Shown: in pieces, positions 26,870 to 34,704 of the stretch
How positions within the stretch are numbered: the first letter of the stretch is position 1
How the letters are laid out: each line of letters opens with the position of its first letter
Origin: Streptomyces atratus
Lineage (GTDB): Bacteria; Actinomycetota; Actinomycetes; Streptomycetales; Streptomycetaceae
DNA: 64,000 nt
Reading direction: 5' to 3'
Assembly: GCF_900119365.1 (NCBI RefSeq)
Contig: NZ_FPJO01000005.1
Location: forward strand, 186,001 to 250,000
Notes under the pieces: model-generated
What the model saw: only the letters and a program-made list of their open reading frames with translations
Databases searched by the model: none
Told to the model about the DNA's origin: nothing
Program-made: the position numbers and the translations under genes

Positions 26870-28933
26870 CTACGTGATCGAGACGCGGAACAGCTTGTCC
26901 GAGCCGTCGGGTTCGTTGCCCTTGTTGTCGCAGTTGGTGGTGGAGAGCCAGAGCTGGTCCTGGCCGGGCACCTTGGTGACGGTGCGCAGCCTGCCGTACG
27001 TTCCGACGTAGTACGCGCTCGGCGTGCCGAGGTTCTCGGTGTCACCGCTGATCGGCACCCGCCACAGCCGTTCGCCCTTCAGCGCCGCCATGTAGATGAC
27101 GTTGCGGACGATGGCGATCCCGCTGGGCGAGGCCTCGGAGATGTTCCAGGTCTTCTTCGGGTTGGTCATGCCGTCGGTGGTGCAGGTGCCCTCGCAGACC
27201 GGCCAGCCGTAGTTCTTGCCCGGCTTGATGAGGTTGAGCTCGTCCTTCTTGCTGTCGCCGAACTCCGCCTCCCAGAGCCGGCCGTTGCGGTCGAAGGCGA
27301 GCCCCTGCGGGTTGCGGTGGCCGTAGCTGTAGACGTAGTTGCCGAACGGATTGCCCGGAGCGGCCTTGCCGTCCGTCGTCATCCGCAGGATCTTGCCGTT
27401 CAGCGAGTTCTTGTCCTGGGCCAGGTCGGGGGTCTGTGCCTCGCCGGTCGACACGTACAGGTAGCCGTCGGGGCCGAACAGCAGCCGTCCGCCGTCGTGG
27501 TACCTGCTCTTCTTGATCCCCTGGAGCAGGACCGTGTATCCGCTGAGCGAGCTGCCGTCGTAGGTCATGCGTGCCACGCGGTTGCCCTCGGACGCGGTGT
27601 GCATGAAGTACACGTAGTGGTTGGTGGACCACTTCGGGTCGACGGCGACGCCGAGCAGACCTCCCTCGCCGTCGGTCGTGACGGCGTTGGGTACGGTCCC
27701 GACCTGGGTCCTGGTGCCGTCGGGGGTGGCCTTGAGGACCTTGAAGCTGTCCCGTTCGGTGACCAGCGCGCTCTTGCCGTCGGGCATCCAGTAGGTGCCC
27801 CAGGGGATGGACCAGCCGCCGGAGACGGTGGCGATGCCGGACGGCACACCGCCGTCGGTGGCGCAGTCCGGGGTGGTGAAGGTGACCGTGTTGCTCGGCG
27901 GTGAGGCATTGCCCGCCGCGTCCTTGGCGACGACGTCCAGGCTGTACGGGCTGGCGCAGGCGAGCCCGGTGAGGGTGGTCGTGGTGGCCGGCGGAGCGCC
28001 GGTCACGGTCTTGTAGACGGTGCTGCCGCTGCGTACCTCGTAGGCGGTGACCGCCTTGTCGTCCGTCGACGCCCCCCAGTTCAGGGCGACGCTGTTCGCG
28101 GTGAGGCCGGAGGTGGACAGGGTGCCGGGTGCCGAGGGTGCGGTGGTGTCGGAGCTGCGCAGGGTGGTGCAGTCCACGATCGGGCTGACCGACGACACAT
28201 TGCCGGCCGCGTCACGTGCGAACACCGTGAGGTTGTAGGTGGTGTCGGGGGTGAGCCCGGTCAGGTTCTTCGTGGTGGCGGTGCCGGGTGCCTCGCCGAA
28301 CTTGTTGCCGTGTTCGTAGATGTCGTACGCGGCGACTCCCACGTTGTCCGTGGCGGCGCCCCAGCCGAGCGTGAGGCTGTTCTCGGTGATCTCCGAACAG
28401 CTGGGCGCCGTGGGCGCGGTGGGCGCCTCGGTGTCCGAGGAGGTGACCGTGACGTCGAGGTAGTCGAGGTTGGGCAGCCCGTTGGCCGACGTGGACGTCA
28501 GCCGGATCTTGTTGCTGCCCGCCTTGACCGGGGTGGTCAGGGTGGAGGTGGCCCAGGTGTTCCAGTCGGTGGTGGCGTCGAAGGCGCGGGCGGCCGAGAC
28601 CACCGTGCCGTTCACGGCGACATCGGCGGGCCGGGCGTCCGCCGTACCGTTGGAGTAGCGGACGGCTATCTTCCCGGTGCCTGCGGAGGCCGCGTCGACG
28701 GTGAACTCCACATAGCTGCCGACGACGTTGTCGCCGTTGACGAATCCGGTGCCCGAGTAGCCGGAGTGGTTGGACTCGGCGGCGCCCTTGACGATCGTCG
28801 CGGACTCCGCCTCGTAGCGGGTGGCGGCCGCGGAGGCCGGCTGCGGGACCGCCTGCACCAGGGCGGTGCAGAGCAGCACGGCGGTGAGGGCCGCCACTCT
28901 TCCTCGTGAGGTGGTGAGCGTTCCGGTCTGCAT
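26870..28933 (-). CDS. Secreted CBM - fibronectin III - glucose/sorbosone dehydrogenase protein
   Basis: 687 residues from ATG at 28933 with GGAGG at 5-base spacing. Signal peptide (1 to about 36, ending PASAAA), a CBM35/CBM6-like domain (about 38-165, RYEAESATIVKGA, GYSGTGFV), two fibronectin type III domains (about 170-260 and 262-345), and a beta-propeller sorbosone dehydrogenase domain (about 350-687: EGGLLGVAVDPKW, RYHDGGRLLFGPDGYLYVSTG, GHRNPQGLAF, FGDSKKDELNLI, YGWPVCEG). Predicted to be secreted and to oxidise sugars bound to a polysaccharide. It starts 11 bases after the GH8 gene and its CBM is closely related to the one there. Confidence 0.92.
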   Translation of the reverse strand: MQTGTLTTSRGRVAALTAVLLCTALVQAVPQPASAAATRYEAESATIVKGAAESNHSGYSGTGFVNGDNVVGSYVEFTVDAASAGTGKIAVRYSNGTADARPADVAVNGTVVSAARAFDATTDWNTWATSTLTTPVKAGSNKIRLTSTSANGLPNLDYLDVTVTSSDTEAPTAPTAPSCSEITENSLTLGWGAATDNVGVAAYDIYEHGNKFGEAPGTATTKNLTGLTPDTTYNLTVFARDAAGNVSSVSPIVDCTTLRSSDTTAPSAPGTLSTSGLTANSVALNWGASTDDKAVTAYEVRSGSTVYKTVTGAPPATTTTLTGLACASPYSLDVVAKDAAGNASPPSNTVTFTTPDCATDGGVPSGIATVSGGWSIPWGTYWMPDGKSALVTERDSFKVLKATPDGTRTQVGTVPNAVTTDGEGGLLGVAVDPKWSTNHYVYFMHTASEGNRVARMTYDGSSLSGYTVLLQGIKKSRYHDGGRLLFGPDGYLYVSTGEAQTPDLAQDKNSLNGKILRMTTDGKAAPGNPFGNYVYSYGHRNPQGLAFDRNGRLWEAEFGDSKKDELNLIKPGKNYGWPVCEGTCTTDGMTNPKKTWNISEASPSGIAIVRNVIYMAALKGERLWRVPISGDTENLGTPSAYYVGTYGRLRTVTKVPGQDQLWLSTTNCDNKGNEPDGSDKLFRVSIT

Positions 28934-28944
28934 CTGACCCTCCG

Positions 28945-30582
28945 TCAGGGAACCCAGTAGTTGCCGGATGCGACGATCATCGACTGGAGCTGGACGCTCC
29001 CGCCGTAGTAGAGATCCGGGTCGATCGGGGTGGTGGCGAGCTTGTTCCAGAGCGCGTCGAGCCAGGCCTGGGAGCCGGAGTCGGTCAGCGCGGTCACGAC
29101 GAACGGGGCGGTGAACGCCATGTCGTTGCCGCTGTCGAACACCGAACCGTTCAGGTGGTAGCCGCTGGCGATCTTGTCCGGGTCGCCGCCCGCCTTGGCC
29201 TTGATCCAGGTGTTGAGCTTGCGGGCCGCGGCGAGCGAGGCGCTGTCCCCGCTGGTGACGGCGTCGGCACCGATGCGCCACGGGTCGCGGCAGGCGTTCC
29301 AGGAGTAGTCGCCGTCGTTGGGGCTTTCGAGCACCTCGCCCGGGGCGGGCTTGGCCGTGGTGTTGGTGTTGACGACGAAGTCCGCCAACAACCCCGTGCT
29401 GGATGCGTACTTGGACTGCTGGGAGGTGATCAGGTTCTGGTGCGCGGTACGCACGGTGTCCCAGGTGCTGTCACCGGTGGCGGCCCTGAACGCGCGGAAG
29501 TGGTCGATCATCCAGTCCGAGGAGCGGGTCATCCAGTAGTGGGACTCCCCCGAGTCCGACCAGTCGCCGAACAGCATCAGGTGCGTGGTCGGGTTGACCT
29601 CGCTCTTCTTGATGGCGTTGATGTGTTTGACCGCGAGGTCCTTGTAGTTGTACGTGCCGGTGGAGCCCCACTGCCTGTCGGCGAGGAGCAGCCCGTAGGC
29701 GACGTCCAGGTCCCCGTCGGTCGCCGAGTCGGAGCCGTCGACGCTCTTGCAGGAGGCGTCCTGTTCGGCGGCGAGGAGGTTGGCGTTGTTCACCGAGGGG
29801 TGCGCCAGCATGTACTTGACCATGCCGTCGAAGACGGTCTTCGCCTCCGGGTCGGCGCCCGCCATCGTCGCGGTGACGACCATCCCGTAGCCCTGGGCCT
29901 CGGCGACGTAGGGGTGGTCGGCGTCCGGCGAGATGACCTCGTACCAGCCGTTGCCGCAGTTCTTCTTCACGAACGCGGACTTCCAGTCGTTGTACGTCCT
30001 GATCACGGCCTGGTCGAGTGCCGACTGCGAGCCCGAGGGCTTCAGCATCCCCGCGGCGTACGGGATCGTGTGGCTGCCGAAGGGCACGGCGGGACCGCCG
30101 GTGGCGGGGATCGCGGTGTCCAGGTAGTCGAGGTTCGGGCCGCCGTCGGCCGTGGTCGCGGTGGCCCGGACGGTGCTGGTTCCGGCGGGGAGCTGTGCGC
30201 CGATGGTCTTCGTCGCCCAGGTGTCCCAGGACCCGGTGGAGCCGAACGGGACTCCGGAGGCGACGACCGTGCCGTTGACGCTGATGTCCAGCGGACGCTC
30301 GGTGGTGGTTCCGTTGGCGTAGCGGATGGCCAGCGCGTTGCCGGCCGCGGTGGCGTTCACCGTGAACTCCACGGAGGATCCGGCCACGTTGGTGTAGTCG
30401 ACGAAGCCGGTGCCGGAGTAGCCGGTGTGGTTGGTCGCCACGGCCGCCTGGGAGAGCTTCGCGCCCTCCGCCTCGTAGCGGGTGTCCGCCGCGGCGGCCG
30501 ACGGCGCGCCGAGCAGTGGCATCAGCAGTCCTGCGGCGAGTGCCGCTCCGGCGAGGGTCGCTCCGCTCGTGGTGGTACGCAT
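28945..30582 (-). CDS. Secreted CBM - glycoside hydrolase family 8 enzyme
   Basis: 545 residues. Signal peptide (1-31), CBM35/CBM6-like domain (about 33-157) and a GH8 (alpha/alpha)6 barrel (about 165-545). The acid is Glu228 in YVAEAQGYGM, and TDGDLDVAYGLLLAD carries the GH8 signature Asp residues (289, 291, 293). Other supporting motifs are LFGDWSDSGES and NACRDPWRIGADAV. GH8 enzymes cleave beta-1,4 links in cellulose, chitosan or mixed-linkage glucan; the presence of a GH18 fragment and a chitosanase-like operator in front hints at chitosan, but this is inference. GGAGA precedes the ATG, 9 bases after the GH18 fragment. Confidence 0.94.
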   Translation of the reverse strand: MRTTTSGATLAGAALAAGLLMPLLGAPSAAAADTRYEAEGAKLSQAAVATNHTGYSGTGFVDYTNVAGSSVEFTVNATAAGNALAIRYANGTTTERPLDISVNGTVVASGVPFGSTGSWDTWATKTIGAQLPAGTSTVRATATTADGGPNLDYLDTAIPATGGPAVPFGSHTIPYAAGMLKPSGSQSALDQAVIRTYNDWKSAFVKKNCGNGWYEVISPDADHPYVAEAQGYGMVVTATMAGADPEAKTVFDGMVKYMLAHPSVNNANLLAAEQDASCKSVDGSDSATDGDLDVAYGLLLADRQWGSTGTYNYKDLAVKHINAIKKSEVNPTTHLMLFGDWSDSGESHYWMTRSSDWMIDHFRAFRAATGDSTWDTVRTAHQNLITSQQSKYASSTGLLADFVVNTNTTAKPAPGEVLESPNDGDYSWNACRDPWRIGADAVTSGDSASLAAARKLNTWIKAKAGGDPDKIASGYHLNGSVFDSGNDMAFTAPFVVTALTDSGSQAWLDALWNKLATTPIDPDLYYGGSVQLQSMIVASGNYWVP

Positions 30583-30591
30583 GGGATCTCC

Positions 30592-31065
30592 TCAGCCCTT
30601 GTACTGGACGACGATCTTGGTCACGGCGCCCCGCTCGATGAGGTCCTTGCCGGTGGCGTCGGGGCCGGTCGGGGTGGTCCCCGTGGTCACGTACGTCACG
30701 AGGCCGGGGTTGGCGTTCTTGACGATCTTCAGGGCGTCGACCACCCGCTGCCGCACGGTCGCCTTGGAGAACTCGGTGTCCTCGATGTCGATGTCCAGCG
30801 CCTTGAGGTGGTAGGCGTTGATCACCTTCTGGTAGGCCCCGGCCGGCGCGGCGGCGCTGGTGCACTTCTCGCCGAGCTTGTCGCCGCTCCAGCCGCCCAC
30901 CGAGACGACGATGTCACCGCCGGCCGCCCGGATGGAGTCGATGGCGGCCTCGTCCGCGTCCGCGGCGGCATAGGCCTTCGGGAGATGGCCCAGCAGGGGC
31001 AGGAGCAGACAGCTGATGCCTGCGAGGGCGGCCACCAAGCGGCGTGGGGGTGCGGCAGGGTGCAC
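30592..31065 (-). pseudogene. Truncated secreted GH18 chitinase-like protein
   Basis: 157 residues with a clear signal peptide (1 to about 34, ending KAYAAA) followed at once by mid-barrel GH18 sequence: AAGGDIVVSVGGWSG (strand 3), a helix with AYQKVINAYHL, and LDIDIEDTEF, where Asp91, Asp93 and Glu95 fit the DxxDxDxE catalytic strand, then NPGLVTYVTTG. A complete GH18 domain has about 300 residues; here the first two strands are missing and the frame stops before the last two or three. Still, it has a start, a promoter with operator and coupled translation to the GH8 gene. It is either a decaying gene or a reduced protein; unlikely to be an active chitinase. Confidence 0.7.
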
Positions 31066-31087
31066 GGATGATCCCTTCCGGTTCGGT

Positions 31088-31106
31088 GTTAGGAAAGGTT
31101 CCTGAC
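31088..31106. promoter_or_regulatory. Operator-like palindrome upstream of the GH operon
   Basis: GTTAGGAAAGGTTCCTGAC is an inverted repeat (GTTAGGAA / TTCCTGAC, one mismatch) 23 bases upstream of the first gene. It resembles TTAGGAAA-type palindromes known in front of secreted glycosidase genes, including chitosanase, in Streptomyces. A ROK-type repressor would fit. Confidence 0.55.
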
Positions 31107-31208
31107 CGACACTGCATAGGATTCCCTGCGGAGCTTTCTGTCAATGCCTCGCGCGGGCCCAAATCTCAAGCGGCGCAGGCAGGTTGGGCGGAGTACGGAA
31201 AGCCCTCG

Positions 31209-31235
31209 AGGGCGGCGGGCATGCCCCGCCGCCCT
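31209..31235 (-). terminator. Terminator of the Tat-exported lyase-like gene
   Basis: Perfect 11-base stem AGGGCGGCGGG / CCCGCCGCCCT with a 5-base loop, 40 bases past the stop at 31275. Confidence 0.65.
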
Positions 31236-31274
31236 GCCGTGCCAGGGCGTTCCGCCTCCTGTTCCCGGGACCGG

Positions 31275-32060
31275 TCAGACCAGTTGGTACCCACGCATCC
31301 CGGTGAGCAGGAGATGGGTGTCCTGCAGCGATCCCGAGGTGTCGCCGAGCGACCGGTAGATGCCCCACTTGGGCCGGACCCGGTCGGCGAGGAGGGTGTC
31401 GACGCCGGACTTCGACCTGTCGACGACGGTGGTCGCCCCGTCCTTCAGGATCCAGCGGACCGAGCCCGACGCACCGTCACCGATCGTGATCCGGAAGTCG
31501 ACGTCGATCCACTTGTCCTGGAGCGGCACGAGGTCGGTGCGGCCGACGAGGATGTCGGCGAGGGGAAGCTTGAGCTCGATGGTCTGCACCCCGCTCACCC
31601 GGCGCAGGGACTGCACGACGATCGGCGAGGTGCCGGTGCCCGGCTGCTTCATCTGCATGATGTGGGTGAAGCTGGTGGTCGCCTTCAGCGAGCCGGGAAT
31701 GTACATGCGGTACGCGACCCGCCAGGTCTCCCCGGGCAGCCACTTGAGGTACGAACTGCCGCTGGTGCGCAGCCCGGTGACCTCCTGGCGCTGGCGGTCC
31801 GTCGAGGTGTCCCGGTCGACGGTGTGCATGTTGAACCGGAAGTTGTCGCCCTCGGTGAGGATGTGCGGCTGCCCCGTCGGATGGGAGTCGGCCCGGTCGT
31901 CCTCGACGGTCTCGAAGGCACCGAGTCCACCGCTGCTCGCCGAGGGCGACCAGCGCAGTTTCCAGCTCGCCGCGTGCGCGGTGGCGGGGAGCCCGGCGGT
32001 CGCGGCGACGGCACCGCCGATGGCCACACCCAACAACGCCCGCCTGGAAGGGTTCGTCAC
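31275..32060 (-). CDS. Tat-exported polysaccharide lyase-like protein
   Basis: 261 residues, GTG start. The N-terminus MTNPSRRALLGVAIGG is a twin-arginine signal and cleavage is expected after AHAA (about residue 30). The mature part looks like a concanavalin-type beta-jelly roll: LPGETWRVAYRMYIPG, SFTHIMQMKQPG, WIDVDFRITIGDG, and a last strand before a final WGIYRSLG. This pattern is like PL7/PL20-type lyases and related secreted glucan-binding proteins. No catalytic residues can be assigned with certainty. It is separated from the GH operon by a terminator, and itself has no close partner. Confidence 0.7.
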   Translation of the reverse strand: MTNPSRRALLGVAIGGAVAATAGLPATAHAASWKLRWSPSASSGGLGAFETVEDDRADSHPTGQPHILTEGDNFRFNMHTVDRDTSTDRQRQEVTGLRTSGSSYLKWLPGETWRVAYRMYIPGSLKATTSFTHIMQMKQPGTGTSPIVVQSLRRVSGVQTIELKLPLADILVGRTDLVPLQDKWIDVDFRITIGDGASGSVRWILKDGATTVVDRSKSGVDTLLADRVRPKWGIYRSLGDTSGSLQDTHLLLTGMRGYQLV

Positions 32061-32261
32061 GTCGACCTCGCTCGGAGTCGTTCGCCATGATCTCGGAGTG
32101 CACGTTCACAAGAGTGTCCGTAGTTCAGTGACGTGCTCCAGAGTTGCGTGCTGACCGGACGCGGTCAATGCCCTGGACGGATGAGGTCTGCGGGGAATGC
32201 TCGGCGGCCGGTGATCGTTGACCGTGGGAGTACCTACCGACGACGTAAGGATCGACCGCTC

Positions 32262-33098
32262 GTGAGCCAGGTCCCCTCCATCACCCTCAACAACGGCGTC
32301 GCGATGCCGCAGCTCGGTTTCGGTGTCTGGCAGGTGCCGGACGACGAGGCCGCGAAGGCGGTCACCACGGCCATCGAGTCCGGGTACCGGAGCATCGACA
32401 CCGCCGCGATCTACGAGAACGAGCAGGGCACCGGCAGAGCGATCGCGGCCTGCGGTGTCGCCCGGGAGGAGCTGTTCGTCACCACGAAGCTGTGGAATTC
32501 CGAGCAGGGCCACGACTCGACCCTGCGCGCCTTCGACGCCTCGCTCGACAAGCTGGGGCTCGACTACGTCGACCTGTATCTGATCCACTGGCCGGTGCCG
32601 GCCAAGGACGCGTACGTGGACACGTACAAGGCCTTCGAGAAGATCCATGCCGACGGCCGCGCCAAGGCCATCGGTGTCTCGAACTTCCTCCCCGAGCACC
32701 TGGAGCGTCTGCTAGGCGAGACCTCCGTGGTCCCGGTGATCAACCAGATCGAGCTCCACCCGCAGCTCCAGCAGGCCGAGTCGCGCGCCTTCCACGCCAA
32801 GCACGGCATCGCGACCGAGGCCTGGTCTCCGCTGGGGCAGGGCAAGGGCCTCCTGGAGGTCCCGACGGTCGTCGCGATCGCCCGGAAGCACGGCCGCACG
32901 GCCGCCCAGGTGGTGCTCCGCTGGCACATCCAGACCGGCAATGTGGTGATCCCGAAGTCCGTGACGCCGTCGCGCATCGTGGAGAACCTCGATGTGTTCG
33001 GCTTCGAACTGGACGCCGACGACCTGGCCGCGTTCGCCGCCCTGGACGAGGGCAGGCGCCTGGGCCCGAACCCCGGCGAGTTCAACGTCGGCGCCTGA
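32262..33098 (+). CDS. Aldo/keto reductase
   Basis: 278 residues, GTG start (VSQVPSITLNNG). The catalytic tetrad is complete: Asp46 and Tyr51 in DTAAIYENE, Lys76 in TTKLWNS and His109 in LIHWPVPA. The coenzyme-binding IPKSVTPSRIVENL block near the C-terminus fits NADPH binding. Family members reduce aldehydes, ketones and sugar derivatives such as 2,5-diketogluconate. Followed 28 bases later by a strong terminator; monocistronic. Confidence 0.95.
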   Translation: MSQVPSITLNNGVAMPQLGFGVWQVPDDEAAKAVTTAIESGYRSIDTAAIYENEQGTGRAIAACGVAREELFVTTKLWNSEQGHDSTLRAFDASLDKLGLDYVDLYLIHWPVPAKDAYVDTYKAFEKIHADGRAKAIGVSNFLPEHLERLLGETSVVPVINQIELHPQLQQAESRAFHAKHGIATEAWSPLGQGKGLLEVPTVVAIARKHGRTAAQVVLRWHIQTGNVVIPKSVTPSRIVENLDVFGFELDADDLAAFAALDEGRRLGPNPGEFNVGA

Positions 33099-33126
33099 GC
33101 CCCGCCATCGCGCCGTTGACGCACAC

Positions 33127-33162
33127 GGGCCGCCGCCCGGCTGCCGAGCCGGGCGGCGGCCC
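33127..33162 (+). terminator. Terminator of the aldo/keto reductase gene
   Basis: Perfect 16-base stem beginning GGGCCGCCGCCCGGCT with a 4-base loop GCCG, 28 bases after the stop codon. Confidence 0.8.
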
Positions 33163-33610
33163 GCCCTGCGGGAGCGGAACCGTAACGGCAGCGGCCAGTG
33201 GTGACGGTTGGAGCCGATGCGGGAACATCCCGGGGCATGGGCCGGATACAGACCGGCACGGGGATCTGTGCGGATGCGTGCGGACCATGATGCGAGTGGC
33301 CCTTCGGCACCGTGCCGTGCGGGCCTTCACCCACCCGGACCAAGACGGCCCGTCGGCCTCCTGACGGCCGGGACATGGGCGGCGTCTGCCACGCCGGCGC
33401 CACGCTCTGCCGCCCCGGTTACCGGGCCCCCGCCGAGGGTCGCAGACCGAGAAACGAATTCGGAAGCCGAATCCCGGAACCGGAAGAGCACCGGCCCGAC
33501 CGGTGGCCGCGTGCGGCACGGCTGCTCCAGTCGGCTGGCAGTACCTCACCGTCCGGTTTTAGTATGACCTGGCAGGTGTTTGAGATTGTCAGTCGTCGTT
33601 CAGGTGCGGA

Positions 33611-33638
33611 TATCCGACCGGAACACTCCGGTCGGATA
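33611..33638 (-). terminator. Second hairpin downstream of the secreted repeat protein
   Basis: TATCCGACCGGA and its perfect complement form a 12-base stem with a 4-base loop ACAC. It is the outer of two tandem hairpins after the gene ending at 33701. Confidence 0.65.
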
Positions 33639-33647
33639 CCCTGACTG

Positions 33648-33680
33648 GAGCCCCGGCCCGATTACGGCGGGCCGGGGCTC
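33648..33680 (-). terminator. First hairpin downstream of the secreted repeat protein
   Basis: GAGCCCCGGCCCG (33648-33660) pairs perfectly with 33668-33680, leaving a 7-base loop, 20 bases past the stop codon at 33701. A likely terminator, backed up by a second hairpin. Confidence 0.8.
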
Positions 33681-33700
33681 ACGTCAACCTGGCGACTCGG

Positions 33701-34267
33701 TCACCAGTCCCGGCCACCGCCGTCATTCTTGTCGTCGAAGTGACGCTCGATGACGCGGAAGCTGCCCACGACACCGTTCTTGACCCACACACCGCCCTTG
33801 ACGTGACCGGGGAACACCCCGTCGCTGGAGCTGTGCGGTCCGACGGTGGCGATGGGGGCGCCGTTGTCGCAGGTGGCGCCGCGGAAGACCTCAACGGTCC
33901 GGCGGCTGTCGTTGCGGATGTTGAGGCTGTTGGAACCGAGGCCGCTGACCACGGTCACGCAGCCGCCCAGCTCGTCGGCGTACGTCCGCTCGTTGATGTG
34001 GATGCGGCCCTCGTAGTGGCCACGGCCCTCGTTGTGGCCCCGGCCCTCATTGCCACGGCCCTCATTGCCACGGCCCTCGTTGCCCTTGCCCTCGTTGCCC
34101 TTGTCGACGTCGCCGCCGCCGAGAGCCGAAGCGGGAACGGCCTGCTGGACGGCCTGGGTCGCCTGGGCCGGCTCCGAGGTGGCGGCCGAGGCGTAGGTGA
34201 TACCGGTGGCGGCCAGGGCTGCAGCGGCCGCAACGGCGGCGGTGACGACGGTGGAACGCGTAATCAT
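33701..34267 (-). CDS. Secreted protein with Gly-Asn-Glu-Gly-Arg repeats
   Basis: 188 residues. Signal peptide (1 to about 29, MITRSTVVTAAVAAAAALAA..., ending TYASA), then an Ala/Gln-rich linker, then tandem five-residue repeats of the type GNEGR/GNEGK (about 57-85) ending HNEGRGHYEGRIH. The C-terminal domain (about 95-182) has two Cys (GGCVTVVSG and GATCDNG) that could form a disulfide and includes HVKGGVWVKNGVVGSFRVIE. No family recognised. Charged, hydrophilic repeats suggest a surface or matrix-associated protein. Monocistronic, with an AT-rich upstream region containing palindromes and double terminators downstream. Confidence 0.85.
   Translation of the reverse strand: MITRSTVVTAAVAAAAALAATGITYASAATSEPAQATQAVQQAVPASALGGGDVDKGNEGKGNEGRGNEGRGNEGRGHNEGRGHYEGRIHINERTYADELGGCVTVVSGLGSNSLNIRNDSRRTVEVFRGATCDNGAPIATVGPHSSSDGVFPGHVKGGVWVKNGVVGSFRVIERHFDDKNDGGGRDW
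34006..34102. repeat. 15-base tandem coding repeat
   Basis: About six to seven copies of a 15-base unit (CGGCCCTCATTGCCA and variants) encode the GNEGR repeats of the secreted protein. Two central units are identical at the DNA level, so copy number may change by slippage or recombination in multiples that keep frame. Confidence 0.75.
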
Positions 34268-34704
34268 TTCGCTTCTCCTGTCTCAGAAAGGTCGGCTGAG
34301 CAGTCGACCCGTGGATGAAATTACTGAAGATCTTCATACGTGTCATATCGGACACGTCGAAGGTCGACACCCACACTCCGATCGAGTTACATAAATGCGC
34401 CATATGCGATATTCACATAATTCGATGAGCCGCCAATTGCCCTTATTCATAGGCGAATTGATCCGCGATTAGACCGCTCAGGGGACTTCCTGATGCCCAC
34501 TCACCCTGGCAGCAGCGTGTCTTTTCTTGACACGGCCCGGGCGGCGGCCGGGGCCCGTGAATACCCGTCATCCGCAGCCCCGTCCGCGCCTGGCCGCCAC
34601 GGGGCCGCGGCGGGACATGGGACAGCCCGGGGACGCGCCGCCCGTCTCCCGCACCGGATGGGAGCCGGGCCCGACCCGGCTCCCATCAGCGCGGTCGCGC
34701 GCGG
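34268..34704. other. AT-rich intergenic region upstream of the secreted repeat protein
   Basis: 437 bases without a gene. 34318-34475 is much richer in A and T than the rest of the window (for example TTACATAAATGCGCCATAT at about 34386-34404) and would be an easy target for the AT-binding nucleoid protein Lsr2. It likely holds the promoter of the minus-strand gene. The part 34500-34704 is GC-rich and shows nothing recognisable. Confidence 0.55.
34325..34357. promoter_or_regulatory. Two adjacent palindromes upstream of the secreted repeat protein
   Basis: TGAAGATCTTCA (34325-34336) is a perfect 12-base palindrome. One base later ACGTGTC (34338-34344) and GACACGT (34351-34357) form a 7-base inverted repeat with a 6-base spacer. 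They lie 58-90 bases upstream of the start and are candidate operators. Confidence 0.45.

Larger units (their letters stand above)
33099..33700. other. 602-base intergenic region
   Basis: No convincing gene. Reading frames here lack domains and are Arg/Pro/Gly-rich. The first 64 bases carry the terminator of the aldo/keto reductase gene. The last 100 bases hold two hairpins ending transcription of the gene at 33701. The middle (33164-33600) shows nothing recognisable; 33555-33605 is less GC-rich than the surroundings. Confidence 0.5.

Noticed and set aside
33208..33567. 119-codon plus-strand frame in the gap after the aldo/keto reductase gene
   Set aside because: No ribosome site, biased composition and no recognisable fold.
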